A stretch of DNA of 64,000 nt from Hymenobacter sp. YC55 (GCF_029433095.1 NZ_JARNTX010000008.1:1-64000); one strand, 5' to 3'. Numbered from the stretch's first letter, positions 15,645 through 24,435 are shown. Numbers and translations: made by a program. The notes: generated by a model not told the origin, from the letters alone.

Positions 15645-18047
15645 ATGAAGAATTTACTTATTGTCGAAAGCCCTAACAAGGTGCAAAAAATCAAAGGCTT
15701 CCTCGGAGCCGACTGGCTGGTAGGAGCCAGCATTGGTCACATTCGGGACATTCCCGGCTCGGAACTAGGCGTGGACCGGGCCAGCCAGTCTTATCAGATC
15801 AGCTATGCCGTCGCTACCGATAAGGTCCAGACGGTAGCCAGCCTTAAAGCGCAAGTGGCTCAGGTGGGCAAAGCCAACGTCTACCTGGCCACGGACCCCG
15901 ACCGTGAGGGAGAAGGAATATCCGCGCATTTGTGCGACGTACTGGGCCTGGACAAGCAGACCACCAAGCGGGTGACGTTCATGGAAATTACCGAGCCTGC
16001 CATCCGGGCCGCGCTCTCGAAGCCGCGCACGCTTGACCAGGCGCTGGTAGACGCTCAGGAAGCCCGGCGGGCCATTGACCGGCTGGTGGGATGGGAGGTG
16101 TCACCCACCCTTATTCGCTCACAGCCGCGCCCGGCGGAAGGGACGCCCGGCTTTTCAGCGGGCCGCGTGCAGAGCGTAGCCGTCCGTCTCGTGGCCGACC
16201 TGGAGGATACCATAGAAGGCTTTGCGGCCGGTTCCGGCCTGACTTTCCCGGTGAGTGCCACCTTTACCACCCCGACCGGCGAAAAGCTGCCGGCCCGCTA
16301 CGGGGGCAAATCCGTGGCCACGGAGGCAGAAGCCCGGGCCTTGCTGGCCCGGATAACGGGAGCCGGCCAGAACTGGCAAGTGCTCAGCGTCGTGCAGCAG
16401 CCGGTAAGCAACAACCCGCTGCCTGCTTATTCAACTAGTTCGCTGCAAATGGACGGCGTGAAAAAGCTGAAATTCTCGGTTGCCAAAATCACGGAACTGG
16501 CCCAAAAGCTGTTCGAGGCCGGGCACGTAACGTATATCCGCACCGATAGCGTCAACATCGGGGAAGAGGGTACGCAGGAAGCCCTGGCGCAGATAACGAA
16601 ACAGTACGGGGCCACCTACGCCTGTGCCCGTAAGTTCAAGGAAAAAGCGGGCGTACAGGGCGGTCACGAAGCCATCCGGCCCACGCACTGGGACGTTACC
16701 AAAGCAGGCAGCACGGCCGACGAGCAGGCGTTGTACCAACTGATTTACACCCGCACGCTCGCTTCGCAGATGAGCCCGGCCCAGTACGCCCAGACCGTGA
16801 TTACGGTGGGCCGCAGCAACGAGGCCGCGGGGGAAGAAAATGGGGACCGCTTCGAGAGCCGGGTGAAGATTCTCACATTTCTCGGCTACCGGGCCGCGTA
16901 CACTGAAGCCGAAGAGGAAGCCAGCGACGAGAGCGGGGTTGAAGGGGCGGAGGGAGCCACCCTGGTTACGCCGCTGCTGCAAGGCGACGCACTGGGCTTG
17001 GCGCGGGTGCAGGCCACCGGCCGGATGCAGAAGCCCCCCAAGCGCTTCGACGAGGCCACGCTGGTCGGTGAACTGGAAAAGCGGCAGATTGGCCGGCCCA
17101 GCACTTACGCCAGCATCATCAAAACCATCTTTGCCCGCCAGTACGTGCAAGTGGCCACGGTGGCCGGCAAAAAGGTGCCCACTAAAACCCTCAGCTGGGA
17201 AACGGGGCAGCCCGTGGGGCAACTCACCGAAACGGCCCGCAGCGAAACGCTGGGCGGCGACAAAGCCAAGCTGGTGCCGACCGACCGGGGCCGGGCGGCC
17301 ACGAAGTACCTCAAAGCCCATTTTGCGGAGTTGGTGGACTTTAATTTCACGGCCAAGTGCGAAGAACTGCTCGACCAGATTGCCGAGGGCCAGCTGGGTT
17401 ACGCCGCGCTGCTAAGCGACTTCGACGCCCGCCTGCTGACCCAAAAAGCGGCGGCCGATGCTAGCACCCCCCCCGCGCCCAAAGCCCGTAACGTAGGAAA
17501 CTGGAAGGGGCTACCCATTCTGGCCGCCAACACCAAATTCGGGCCATCGCTGCGCTACGGGCCCGCCGGCGAGGAACAGCGTTACAACTTGCCCGAAGGA
17601 ATCACGGCCGAAGCCGTCACGCTGGAGCAGGCCATTGCGGCCCTTGAACACGGGCTGACCCACAAAATGCGCGTGGTCGGGGAGTACGAGAAGATGCCCA
17701 TTGAGGGCGGCATCAGCAAAGCCGAAAAACCCTACCTGCGCTGGAAAGAAAAGTTTTACAACCTGCCCGAGGGAATCACGCTGGAGCGCCTGACTCCGGA
17801 GATGGCCGCGCGGGCCATCGAGGCCCAGCTGAGCGCTACTGCCCAGGCTGTCGTTCACCAGATCGACAAAAAGTGGTGCATCATGCGCAAGCCCGAGGGC
17901 CAGGTAGGCTTATGGCTGAGCAACGGCGAGGACCGTTGCACACTGAATAAGGTGAGCGAGGAGGAAGCCAAAACCTGGACCAAAGACCAGGCGCAAACCG
18001 AAATGAAGCGCTTCAAGGCCTGGAAGGCCAAGCAGACTGCCCGGTAA
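15645..18047 (+). CDS. topA: Type IA DNA topoisomerase
   Basis: An 800-residue topoisomerase that relaxes or decatenates DNA by cutting one strand through a tyrosine. The TOPRIM domain has IVESPNKVQKI (Glu8) and ATDPDREGEG (Asp84, Asp86). The catalytic tyrosine is Tyr297 in TYIRTDS. SAGRVQSVAVRLV is the usual family motif. The C-terminus has two topoisomerase C-terminal repeats, around FGPSLRYG and KPYLRWKEKFYNLPEG, and no Cys4 zinc fingers. ATG 15645 gives the canonical MKNLLIVESP start. Plasmid topoisomerases often accompany primase and transfer genes, and the TOPRIM primase-like protein lies just upstream. Confidence 0.95.
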   Translation: MKNLLIVESPNKVQKIKGFLGADWLVGASIGHIRDIPGSELGVDRASQSYQISYAVATDKVQTVASLKAQVAQVGKANVYLATDPDREGEGISAHLCDVLGLDKQTTKRVTFMEITEPAIRAALSKPRTLDQALVDAQEARRAIDRLVGWEVSPTLIRSQPRPAEGTPGFSAGRVQSVAVRLVADLEDTIEGFAAGSGLTFPVSATFTTPTGEKLPARYGGKSVATEAEARALLARITGAGQNWQVLSVVQQPVSNNPLPAYSTSSLQMDGVKKLKFSVAKITELAQKLFEAGHVTYIRTDSVNIGEEGTQEALAQITKQYGATYACARKFKEKAGVQGGHEAIRPTHWDVTKAGSTADEQALYQLIYTRTLASQMSPAQYAQTVITVGRSNEAAGEENGDRFESRVKILTFLGYRAAYTEAEEEASDESGVEGAEGATLVTPLLQGDALGLARVQATGRMQKPPKRFDEATLVGELEKRQIGRPSTYASIIKTIFARQYVQVATVAGKKVPTKTLSWETGQPVGQLTETARSETLGGDKAKLVPTDRGRAATKYLKAHFAELVDFNFTAKCEELLDQIAEGQLGYAALLSDFDARLLTQKAAADASTPPAPKARNVGNWKGLPILAANTKFGPSLRYGPAGEEQRYNLPEGITAEAVTLEQAIAALEHGLTHKMRVVGEYEKMPIEGGISKAEKPYLRWKEKFYNLPEGITLERLTPEMAARAIEAQLSATAQAVVHQIDKKWCIMRKPEGQVGLWLSNGEDRCTLNKVSEEEAKTWTKDQAQTEMKRFKAWKAKQTAR

Positions 18048-18381
18048 GGGTGTATTGCCCGGCCCCCTGGGGGTCAGGTTTCTGTTAGGCCAGTGGGGAA
18101 TGAATGGGGGTCGGGATATATTATTTTCGGGGGGCTTGAAAAAACGCCAGCGTGGCACGTTCATTGCCCCAATTGTTTTAAACAGGGTCGGGGCCAACCG
18201 GACGCCGTTTCGTGCCTTGAGGGTCAGCTGTAGCCCTTTTTTTATGAACCTATCTGTGCGTATACAGGTACAAAAACCCGTCATAGCGGCGGTACCGGCA
18301 CACCAAGTACTTGCATCACGGCCGCTGGCGGTGAAAACGACCCGTTCCCAAACCATTCCATACCACTAGATCTGCGCACCC
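18048..18381 (+). promoter_or_regulatory. Intergenic region with palindromic element (18255-18272)
   Basis: A 334 bp gap with no convincing gene. It contains TGTGCGTATACAGGTACA at 18255-18272, 109 bp before the next start and in the reversed orientation. I see no strong terminator after the topoisomerase gene. Confidence 0.5.
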
Positions 18382-18981
18382 ATGTCCGATACTATAACCC
18401 TACCCGAAACCGTGACCCACTTACGTAAACCTTCTCCCGCGGGGCAGGCCAAGGAGAAGGAGGTCGCTACGCTGCCTCGCTTGAGCGGGCGCTACGAAGT
18501 GCTTATTCCCAACCGCAACGAGACGATTTTCTTTGCCGACTCCCTGCACGAGGTCGCCGGGCACGTGGCCGAGGCCCGCTGGGGCAATGCCGACAAAGCC
18601 GAGGAGGTGTTCGCTTTCCTGGCCGCTGTCGAGCAGCGGGGCTACCTGGCCGCCGGTGCGTACGGCGTCCGGGTCCACCGCCCACTGCCCGATGGCCGTT
18701 CGTGGCTGGCCAAAGTCCGGGGGACGCAGCAGCGGCCGCTGCCTGCTTACGCCATTGGGGATTATGTGGAGGCCACTGGGGTGGGCCCGGAGCTGCCGGC
18801 CTACCTCAAGCCGGGCCGCCAGTTGCGGATTTACGGCGTGATGGCCCTCAACGACCGCCGGCCGGGCCGGCAATACAGCTACCTGGTGGGTGGCGGCGGC
18901 GGGACCCGGGTACGCGAAGATGGTTTACGGCCGTCAACCGCTCACCCGGAGGAGTTGGACTTCACCGCCGAAAGCGCCTAA
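18382..18981 (+). CDS. Hypothetical protein, accessory region
   Basis: A 199-residue protein of unrecognised family. It is soluble, with no signal peptide or membrane helix. The N-terminal 35 residues are polar and probably disordered. Residues about 35-175 look folded, with alternating strands and helices (RYEVLIPNRNETIFFADSLHEVAGH; GVRVHRPLPDGRSWLAKV). It starts at an ATG without a Shine-Dalgarno sequence. The 19031 gene follows 49 bp later in the same direction, so the two are probably co-transcribed. Confidence 0.65.
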   Translation: MSDTITLPETVTHLRKPSPAGQAKEKEVATLPRLSGRYEVLIPNRNETIFFADSLHEVAGHVAEARWGNADKAEEVFAFLAAVEQRGYLAAGAYGVRVHRPLPDGRSWLAKVRGTQQRPLPAYAIGDYVEATGVGPELPAYLKPGRQLRIYGVMALNDRRPGRQYSYLVGGGGGTRVREDGLRPSTAHPEELDFTAESA

Positions 18982-19012
18982 TTTTTTGTAAGACTGTTCG
19001 TATTCACTTTCC

Positions 19013-19028
19013 TTCCCCACTGCCTTTT
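19013..19028 (+). repeat. CCCACTGCC leader element, 19031 gene
   Basis: TTCCCCACTGCCTTTT ends 2 bp before the ATG at 19031. Confidence 0.6.
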
Positions 19029-19030
19029 GT

Positions 19031-19741
19031 ATGAGCGATATCCTTCCCCAGGCCCCCAATGAGAACGGGCCGCAGTTGGTGGATCTGATTTATGAGTTAG
19101 CCCAGACTCGGCCCCGTTATCTGCGGCCACTCGAAACGGGCGCAGCCTACTACGACCTCTCGGGGGTGGAGCGGGCAGTGGACCCGGTACCCGAAACGGA
19201 GCAGGAGCTGCTAATGGCCAGTGCTCGGCGTACCTGGGAGCCGCTGGGACCGGTCTACCTGCTGGACCAGACCCTGCAAACCCTGCGCTGGAGTAACTCT
19301 CCGGAGCCCGCCACCTACCACGTCGGGCGGGTGCCCGAAGCGGCCAGTTACCGGTTCATAGGGCAGGAGCCCGAATACACGCTTGATGAACTGCTCTACC
19401 AGCTACGGCAGGGACCGGCAGCGTTCCGCGGCTACCCCGTGACGGGGGGCGCAGCGCTGCGGCTCCAGTTCACGCCGCCACTACCCGAGGAAACACTTAG
19501 CGAGTCGGCCGAGTGGACCAGCGACCGCAAATGGCTGGTAGCGGGCCCCGAGGTAGTGCGCGCCGGCAGCCACTATCAGCTCTACGAGGAGGTGAGCGAG
19601 GACGGGTCCCCGGGTGACACGTTTTACATCGGCCGCCGGACTGGGGAGGGGGAGTGGCTCAGCAGCTATTCCCGGGCCGAACTGGCCGCGCAGGGCGAGT
19701 GGACGCAGCTGATTACAGATGCAGCGCCGGTAGGAGCTTAA
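19031..19741 (+). CDS. Hypothetical protein, accessory region
   Basis: A 236-residue soluble protein of unknown family, rich in acidic and aromatic residues (TYHVGRVPEAASYRFIGQEPEYTLDELLYQL). The start is fixed by the CCCACTGCC element, which ends just upstream. No catalytic motif is visible. It follows the 18382 gene, and a strong terminator lies about 100 bp after its stop, so these two probably form one unit. Confidence 0.65.
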   Translation: MSDILPQAPNENGPQLVDLIYELAQTRPRYLRPLETGAAYYDLSGVERAVDPVPETEQELLMASARRTWEPLGPVYLLDQTLQTLRWSNSPEPATYHVGRVPEAASYRFIGQEPEYTLDELLYQLRQGPAAFRGYPVTGGAALRLQFTPPLPEETLSESAEWTSDRKWLVAGPEVVRAGSHYQLYEEVSEDGSPGDTFYIGRRTGEGEWLSSYSRAELAAQGEWTQLITDAAPVGA

Positions 19742-19844
19742 TATTTTTTTTCAAAAAGCAGACAAAATTTCCGCTAAAACTATTGGCAAAAATTTTCACT
19801 GATTACCCGCCGAGAAAACAGCCACAACGAATTGATTATTAACG

Positions 19845-19880
19845 AAAAAGCACGGCCGCCGAAAGGAGCCGTGCTTTTTT
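19845..19880 (+). terminator. Intrinsic terminator after 19031 gene
   Basis: Arms AAAGCACGGC/GCCGTGCTTT with an 11 nt loop, followed by TTTT. Confidence 0.85.
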
Positions 19881-19958
19881 CATTAGCGAAGATTTTAGCT
19901 AACGTGATTGGGAACTGACAGAACGGCCGGGAACAACAACCGTGCCGGGGGTGTATAC

Positions 19959-19978
19959 TTGTGCGCCGATAGGCACAA
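19959..19978 (+). promoter_or_regulatory. Palindromic element before lipoprotein gene
   Basis: TTGTGCGCCGATAGGCACAA is symmetric at its ends (TTGTGC/GCACAA) and lies 46 bp before ATG 20025. Confidence 0.6.
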
Positions 19979-20024
19979 AACTATTTTATCATTTCACCCA
20001 ACTGCCCGGCTGCGGGTCCCCATT

Positions 20025-20624
20025 ATGTCTCGTACTTTTTACTTCTCGTTGCTAGTCGCCGGAGTTGGGGCCTTCGTATCCAGCTGTTCCAGTCCCCAGG
20101 AATCGGGCACGTCCGCCAACGCTCCCGTAGCCGCTACGGAAGCCGTCCGCGGCCCTGGCACCAAAGCTGACTCGCTGGGCGGTATTCCCGGCCATAAATT
20201 TGGCGATCCGCTCAGCGCCTTCCCCGGCCTGGAGCTAACGGCCACCCAAAAGCCGGGCACCCAAACGTACGCCTACCCGAAGGGCACGACCGAGCCTGGT
20301 TGGTTCGGTAAGCGCAAGCAGGAGTCGCCCAACGACTACTACTCGTTCTACGTGTTCAAGGACGGCAAATTCGTAGCCTTCGAGGCAATGGCCTTTGAAG
20401 CCGGCCGCGCGGCCCTGCAAGAGCAGGCCTTGTACCTGTTCGGCCCGGGCACCCAGACGGCGACCAGCACCAACTGGGAAGGCAAGGAGGTATTCGCTTA
20501 CTACTCGACGGTAATGCAGCCCGGCAAGGGCCCGGCCCACGTGCTCGATGTGCAAAGCCAGGCTTATGTGCGCGAGCAGGCGACGGCTCAGGCCGACCGG
20601 CTCAAGAAAGAAAACGCTCTCTAA
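20025..20624 (+). CDS. Predicted lipoprotein, unknown
   Basis: A 199-residue protein with a signal sequence and lipobox (AFVSSCSS), so it is probably anchored in a membrane and faces the periplasm or exterior. After an Ala/Ser linker, the folded part (GHKFGDPLSAFPGLELT... YYSFYVFKDGKFVAFEAMAFE) resembles small periplasmic domains that read as beta-rich. No enzyme motif is visible. ATG 20025 was chosen because it gives the signal peptide and lies 46 bp after a palindromic element. A reversed CCCACTGCC element follows the stop. Confidence 0.7.
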   Translation: MSRTFYFSLLVAGVGAFVSSCSSPQESGTSANAPVAATEAVRGPGTKADSLGGIPGHKFGDPLSAFPGLELTATQKPGTQTYAYPKGTTEPGWFGKRKQESPNDYYSFYVFKDGKFVAFEAMAFEAGRAALQEQALYLFGPGTQTATSTNWEGKEVFAYYSTVMQPGKGPAHVLDVQSQAYVREQATAQADRLKKENAL

Positions 20625-20631
20625 CCAAGGT

Positions 20632-20649
20632 AGGCAGTGGGGCAAAGAA
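20632..20649 (-). repeat. Reversed CCCACTGCC element after lipoprotein stop
   Basis: AGGCAGTGGGGCAAAGAA, 8 bp after the stop at 20624. Read on the minus strand it has the same form as the start-codon copies but has no gene after it. Confidence 0.5.
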
Positions 20650-20710
20650 GGTGCTAATGTCCTGAAATAAAGATAGTTAAGGGAAGGTAAAAAGGCTGTT
20701 TCGGCGTGGT

Positions 20711-20731
20711 TTGTGCAATTAAATAAGCACA
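20711..20731 (+). promoter_or_regulatory. Palindromic element before 20768 gene
   Basis: TTGTGCAATTAAATAAGCAC plus A, 36 bp before the ATG. It is preceded by the recurrent AAAAAGGCTGTTTCGG stretch. Confidence 0.6.
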
Positions 20732-20767
20732 GCCGGCAACGAAGCCTGCTTTTTACCTCCTTTTTTT

Positions 20768-21331
20768 ATGTCTACCCGCGCCACGTACTTGTTTATCGGT
20801 GAAGCCCCAGCCCCAGCAGCTACCACGCTTTATCTGCAACTGGATGGAGACGCGCAAGGGGCGGCCCGCTACTTACGGGCTATGCTGCGAGCTGGCGAGG
20901 GAGTCAGTGCCGTAGCCTTTATCAGGGCCAACACCCAGAGCAGCCTAGTTTCGGGGCATGATGTGTACTCGAACACCAGTTTTCGCTACACACTGACCGA
21001 GGATATGTGCCTGCTGGCCGAGGAGCGGCTCGTGGATTTCGAGGAAGGCTGGAAAACTATCTTTGCCGGTCCATTGGTGGACTTTATCAACAGCCAGCCC
21101 GGTGAAATGCTGCACGCCGTGGCGCTTTACGAGTATGGCCCGGTGGGCTTCTACACGCAGTACCAGTTAGGCGTGTTTGCCGGGGATGCGATGAAGCACG
21201 TAATGGAGTTGGAACAGCAAGCGGCCACCGCCGAGGCGCAGGCGTTTGCCAAGGAGCGCGTCAAGGAGCTAAAGGCCATTCACCTGGCCGCGTTCCGGTT
21301 GGAGGAGTTTGGCGAGGCGGTGGCCGCTTGA
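20768..21331 (+). CDS. RASYxF-family hypothetical protein (paralogue 1)
   Basis: A 187-residue soluble protein. Its pattern (TRATYLFIGE, TTLYLQLDGDAQGAARYLRAML, SFRYTL, GPLVDFINS, MLHAV) is shared with the tandem genes at 34426 and 35012, which defines a three-member family unique to this element as far as I can see. The C-terminal third is helical and charged. No known catalytic motif. A palindromic element lies just upstream. Confidence 0.7.
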   Translation: MSTRATYLFIGEAPAPAATTLYLQLDGDAQGAARYLRAMLRAGEGVSAVAFIRANTQSSLVSGHDVYSNTSFRYTLTEDMCLLAEERLVDFEEGWKTIFAGPLVDFINSQPGEMLHAVALYEYGPVGFYTQYQLGVFAGDAMKHVMELEQQAATAEAQAFAKERVKELKAIHLAAFRLEEFGEAVAA

Positions 21332-21353
21332 GGCCCGTCAATAGCCCACCGAA

Positions 21354-21378
21354 ACGGCCGCCGAAAGGGGGCCTTTTT
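21354..21378 (+). terminator. Probable terminator after 20768 gene
   Basis: GGCC, a 10 nt loop and GGCC, followed by TTTTTT. The stem is short but the T-run is good. Confidence 0.5.
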
Positions 21379-21518
21379 TGTGCGTTTTCAAGTACGAAAA
21401 GCAGGCTCCTGGTCTGATTTGTGTACTTGTTGGGTGGGCGCGACGCCCCTTAACAACCCTCTTTTCTATAACTTTATCCAACGTCCATCCCTGCCCTGAT
21501 AACCGCCCGGTAGTCGAA

Positions 21519-21782
21519 TTGTCGGTATGCTTCCGCTTCGGTAACGAGCGCAACCCGTGGCCCGTTTTTGCGCCCGGTGACTTTTTCGAGCGGGAGGCGG
21601 CCGAGCGGGCCCTCGTGCTCGACGAGAGCCTGGAGGAGTGGGCCGACGCCCAGGGCTACACGCCAGAGCGGTGCAGCTGGGAGCTGCTCACCGAGTTGCC
21701 CGAGGAACTGGAGGAAGCCGATCTGCCCGGTTGGGGCGAATCATACGCCGGTCACGGAAAATATGGCTACCAGGGGCGTTGA
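21519..21782 (+). CDS. Small acidic hypothetical protein, start uncertain
   Basis: The open frame extends upstream to 21378, but it has no ATG. A partial promoter-like sequence (GATTTGTGTAC) lies inside that extension at about 21416, so the real start is probably the TTG at 21519, giving 87 residues. The body is acidic (LDESLEEWADAQGY, ELPEELEEADLPGW). Function unknown. The next gene starts 46 bp later. Confidence 0.4.
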   Translation: MSVCFRFGNERNPWPVFAPGDFFEREAAERALVLDESLEEWADAQGYTPERCSWELLTELPEELEEADLPGWGESYAGHGKYGYQGR

Positions 21783-21828
21783 GATGAAACGGGGCGGGGG
21801 TAACTTGCCAGTAGCCTAACGCCACCTG

Positions 21829-22632
21829 ATGCCCTACCCGCCCCATGTGCCTGCCCACGCTGAGCCCAGCGCGGCCGCTTACCACGTCCACTGCCCCGCC
21901 TGCGGTACCTGGGTAGCCGGGGCCGTGGCCCACGCCATCGGCCCGGATCTGTGGGCCGTTGCCTGCCCGCGCTGCGGGTCTAGCGCTCCGGGCCGCATCA
22001 ATCCCGACTGCGAGTTGCCCTTTGGCCCGTATTCCGGCCGGGCCGTGAGCAGCCTGCGCACCAGCGAAGGCCGTGACTACCTGGATTATTTGCTCCATAC
22101 GATGGCGCTGGAACCGATTTCGGGCCCTGTGCCCGCTCAAGGATTGCGGCTGGCCATTCTCTGGCACCTGGGCTGGCTGAGCGCCGAACGAGCGCACGTG
22201 GATGCCGGACCCAACGTGCAGCGGTTGCGCGAGGAGTGGAACCAATGGCTGCGCGAGAACACGGAGGTCAATAATGCCACCCACAGCGCGGCGGCCACCG
22301 AAACCCGGCCCCGGCGGCCCGCCAGCTGGCTGGGCCTGGTACAGGCCGAGCAGGAAAGGCTGCGGGGGGGGCGGCCCCGCCGGCAGCAGTTTCACCAGTA
22401 TCAGCGGCCGGCGGCACCGCCGCCACCCGACAACACCGAGCCGGTGGAGCCGCCCCCAGCCTGGGTAGCCGTGCTGGGCATCCCGTGGCCCGTGACGAGT
22501 GAGCAGGTGCGCCGGGCGCACCACCGGCTCAGTAAACGGCACCACCCCGACGTGGGAGGCAGCGCCGAGCGTATGCAACAGATCAATCAGGCGCGCGACC
22601 AAGCCGAGGCCTGGCTGCGCACCAAATCGTAG
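21829..22632 (+). CDS. Zinc-ribbon / ExoX-C-like / J-domain fusion protein
   Basis: A 267-residue protein. The N-terminus has a zinc ribbon (CPAC...CPRC). Residues about 62-95 (LPFGPYSGRAVSSL... YLDYLL) match the short domain found at the C-terminus of exonuclease X and in stand-alone small proteins. The C-terminal 60 residues form a J-domain with the HPD motif at residues 239-241 (RHHPDVGG), which would stimulate an Hsp70 ATPase. A Pro-rich linker separates the two halves. The combination suggests recruitment of host DnaK to a nucleic-acid complex; this is inference. No nuclease catalytic core is present. Confidence 0.75.
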   Translation: MPYPPHVPAHAEPSAAAYHVHCPACGTWVAGAVAHAIGPDLWAVACPRCGSSAPGRINPDCELPFGPYSGRAVSSLRTSEGRDYLDYLLHTMALEPISGPVPAQGLRLAILWHLGWLSAERAHVDAGPNVQRLREEWNQWLRENTEVNNATHSAAATETRPRRPASWLGLVQAEQERLRGGRPRRQQFHQYQRPAAPPPPDNTEPVEPPPAWVAVLGIPWPVTSEQVRRAHHRLSKRHHPDVGGSAERMQQINQARDQAEAWLRTKS

Positions 22633-22716
22633 CGCAGCGTCTATTCCCGCTGATTCAGAATTTCACCCGGGTTTTTCTGCGCGCACGCTTAGGAAGAGGG
22701 CAAAAGGCCAGTACAT

Positions 22717-22736
22717 TTGTGTATCTATGTACGCAC
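22717..22736 (+). promoter_or_regulatory. Palindromic element before 22787 gene
   Basis: TTGTGTATCTATGTACGCAC, 50 bp before the ATG. TACATTTG, a good fit to the Bacteroidota -7 box TAnnTTTG, overlaps its left end (22712-22719). Confidence 0.7.
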
Positions 22737-22786
22737 GACGGCTCGCTTTTTGATTGCTCGCCGTTTTCCCTCTTTTTCTTTCGTTT

Positions 22787-23362
22787 ATGAGCCTCGAATC
22801 CACTACTCCAGCCCTGCGCCCCGCCCCGGGCCGCGAGAATCCGCTGCCCGAATACGTCAGCACCACCGACCGCAACGCGCTGCCCAATGTCTTGGACTGG
22901 GCCAGCGAATCGCCCCGTCCCCCTATCAATGGCCGGGTGGATGTAGTCCGCTTCGGCATCGCGCTGGGCACCGGCACGGCGGTTGGCTACTTCCACCGCG
23001 GCGGTGAACTCGGCGTGTTGGTGGAGCTGGACAGCGTGCCCTCCTTTCTGGACTTGCCCGAGGGCACCAGCACGGCCCACTTCTTTGGCGAAAACCTGCG
23101 CCGGCTCGACCAGGGCGATGAGCCCGACGAAACCGCCGACAACGCCAACGTGCTCGACGTGCCCGTGTATAAGGCCGGCGTAGACCAGGAGGCGGCGAAA
23201 GCGGTGTCGGACGCAGGCCCGGAGCAACAGGACGCCGCTCAGGGGGAGGTCGCCAACGCCGGGGCCGAGGACGCGGAGGCGGAGGAGATGGGTGAGGAAA
23301 AAGAGGAGCCAAACGAAGGCCAGATAGTGGTTTCCGACGACGACGATAAACTCCCTTTGTAG
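22787..23362 (+). CDS. Hypothetical protein with acidic tail, paralogue of 56276 gene
   Basis: A 191-residue soluble protein. The core (NGRVDVVRFGIALGTGTAV, YFHRGGELGVLVELD) resembles a small beta-barrel and matches the core of the frameshifted gene at 56276-56672. The last 60 residues are strongly acidic and low-complexity (EDAEAEEMGEEKEEPNE), ending in DDDDKLPL, so the tail is probably disordered. ATG 22787 follows a palindromic element at a typical distance. The next gene starts 1 bp after the stop, indicating an operon. Confidence 0.65.
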   Translation: MSLESTTPALRPAPGRENPLPEYVSTTDRNALPNVLDWASESPRPPINGRVDVVRFGIALGTGTAVGYFHRGGELGVLVELDSVPSFLDLPEGTSTAHFFGENLRRLDQGDEPDETADNANVLDVPVYKAGVDQEAAKAVSDAGPEQQDAAQGEVANAGAEDAEAEEMGEEKEEPNEGQIVVSDDDDKLPL

Positions 23363-23363
23363 G

Positions 23364-23942
23364 ATGCGGGCGGCTCTCTCCTTTTTCGGGGTGCTGCTGC
23401 TAAGCTGGGCGGCAAGCCCGGCCAGTGCCCAGCAGTTTCACATGGAGCGCAACCTCGACCGCAATCTGGCCGACGCGCGCCTGCTGCGGAACATCGAGCC
23501 CTTGCAGACGGCCACCGCCAGCTTACTGCGGCTGCGGCCGGTGCGCTACCAGGTGCAGTCGCCCGTATCCGGGGCGTTGCTTGGGCCGCTACGGCTGGGT
23601 TTCGTTGCCCAGCAGCTGCATACCGTCTACCCGGGCATGGTGCTGCGCGACTACGATGCCAAAGGCACCTTGCGCGTGGAGTATGGCCAGCTGATTCCCG
23701 TGCTCACCCGCGGCTTTCAGGAGCAGCAGCAGCGCATCCAGACACTGGAAGGGCAGCTCGGGGCCATGAACCAGGAACTAGTGGCGCTACGGGCCGAAAA
23801 CGGCCGGCTGACCGTGGGCTTGGCCACGCTGAGCGCCGCCGGTACCCACGACAACCCGGCAACGGCCAGCCAAATTGCGGAGTTGCAACGCGCCGTGCGC
23901 CAACTCCAGTCCCTTGTTTCTTCCTCCTCCTCCGTTCGCTGA
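23364..23942 (+). CDS. Exported S74-chaperone-like (tail-fibre type) protein
   Basis: A 192-residue protein with a signal peptide ending at ASAQ. The segment LRPVRYQ... LGFVAQQLHTVYPGMV... VEYGQLIPVL matches the intramolecular chaperone (peptidase S74) domain of endosialidase and tail-fibre proteins. Here it sits directly after the signal peptide, with no fibre in front. A coiled coil follows (QEQQQRIQTLEGQLGAMNQEL). The catalytic Ser-Lys pair was not identified. Such short proteins are common exported proteins in Cytophagales. It is in an operon with its neighbours (spacings 1 bp and 15 bp). Confidence 0.7.
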   Translation: MRAALSFFGVLLLSWAASPASAQQFHMERNLDRNLADARLLRNIEPLQTATASLLRLRPVRYQVQSPVSGALLGPLRLGFVAQQLHTVYPGMVLRDYDAKGTLRVEYGQLIPVLTRGFQEQQQRIQTLEGQLGAMNQELVALRAENGRLTVGLATLSAAGTHDNPATASQIAELQRAVRQLQSLVSSSSSVR

Positions 23943-23957
23943 TCCGTCCCCGCTGCC

Positions 23958-24353
23958 ATGCGTTTTCTACCTCACTCCCTCTTTCTTGTGTTGGCGACTG
24001 CTCCCGGTCTGGTCAGGGCGCAGGCAGTTCTGCTCCCTGCTGACAGCATAGGCTGTGCTACTGCGTTCAGCGGCCACGTCAAGACCGCAGACAAGCCGGT
24101 GGCCGGGGCCAGCGTCGGCGTCCGGGGCACGAATGTTATGGTCGTGACCAATGAGTTGGGGTTTTTCGTGCTGCCCCCCACCGTCCGCGGTCAACCCACG
24201 ATTTCAGTGAGCGCAATGGGGTACGCGCCCCTGGCGCTCACGCTCACGGCCTGCGGGCCCGTGACGCTGGACATAAAGGTGCTGCCCGACACAAAATTTA
24301 AAAAGCACGGCCGCAACAAAGGCTTCCTCATGCCGCCCAAACGGTCGAAATAG
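23958..24353 (+). CDS. Exported carboxypeptidase-regulatory-like domain protein
   Basis: A 131-residue protein with a signal peptide (ATAPGLVRAQ). It has a single beta-sandwich of the CarboxypepD_reg type (FSGHVKTADKPVAGASVGVRG, TNELGFFVLPP, ISVSAMGYAPL). This domain precedes many TonB-dependent transporters but here stands alone, with a basic tail. It is the last gene of the 22787-24353 operon and is followed by an intrinsic terminator. Confidence 0.75.
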   Translation: MRFLPHSLFLVLATAPGLVRAQAVLLPADSIGCATAFSGHVKTADKPVAGASVGVRGTNVMVVTNELGFFVLPPTVRGQPTISVSAMGYAPLALTLTACGPVTLDIKVLPDTKFKKHGRNKGFLMPPKRSK

Positions 24354-24402
24354 GTTGGGCAATGTCCACCCGCAGCCCGGATTGACTCGGCTTAATTCAA
24401 CG

Positions 24403-24435
24403 CTACCCGGACCCTGCGGCCGGGTAGTTTTTTTT
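24403..24435 (+). terminator. Intrinsic terminator after 23958 gene
   Basis: Arms CTACCCGG/CCGGGTAG with a 9 nt loop, followed by eight T. Confidence 0.9.

Noticed and set aside
21378..21518. Upstream extension of the 21519 gene from GTG 21378
   Set aside because: The extension contains promoter-like sequence and a Cys/aromatic-rich stretch unlike a normal N-terminus, so a later start was preferred.
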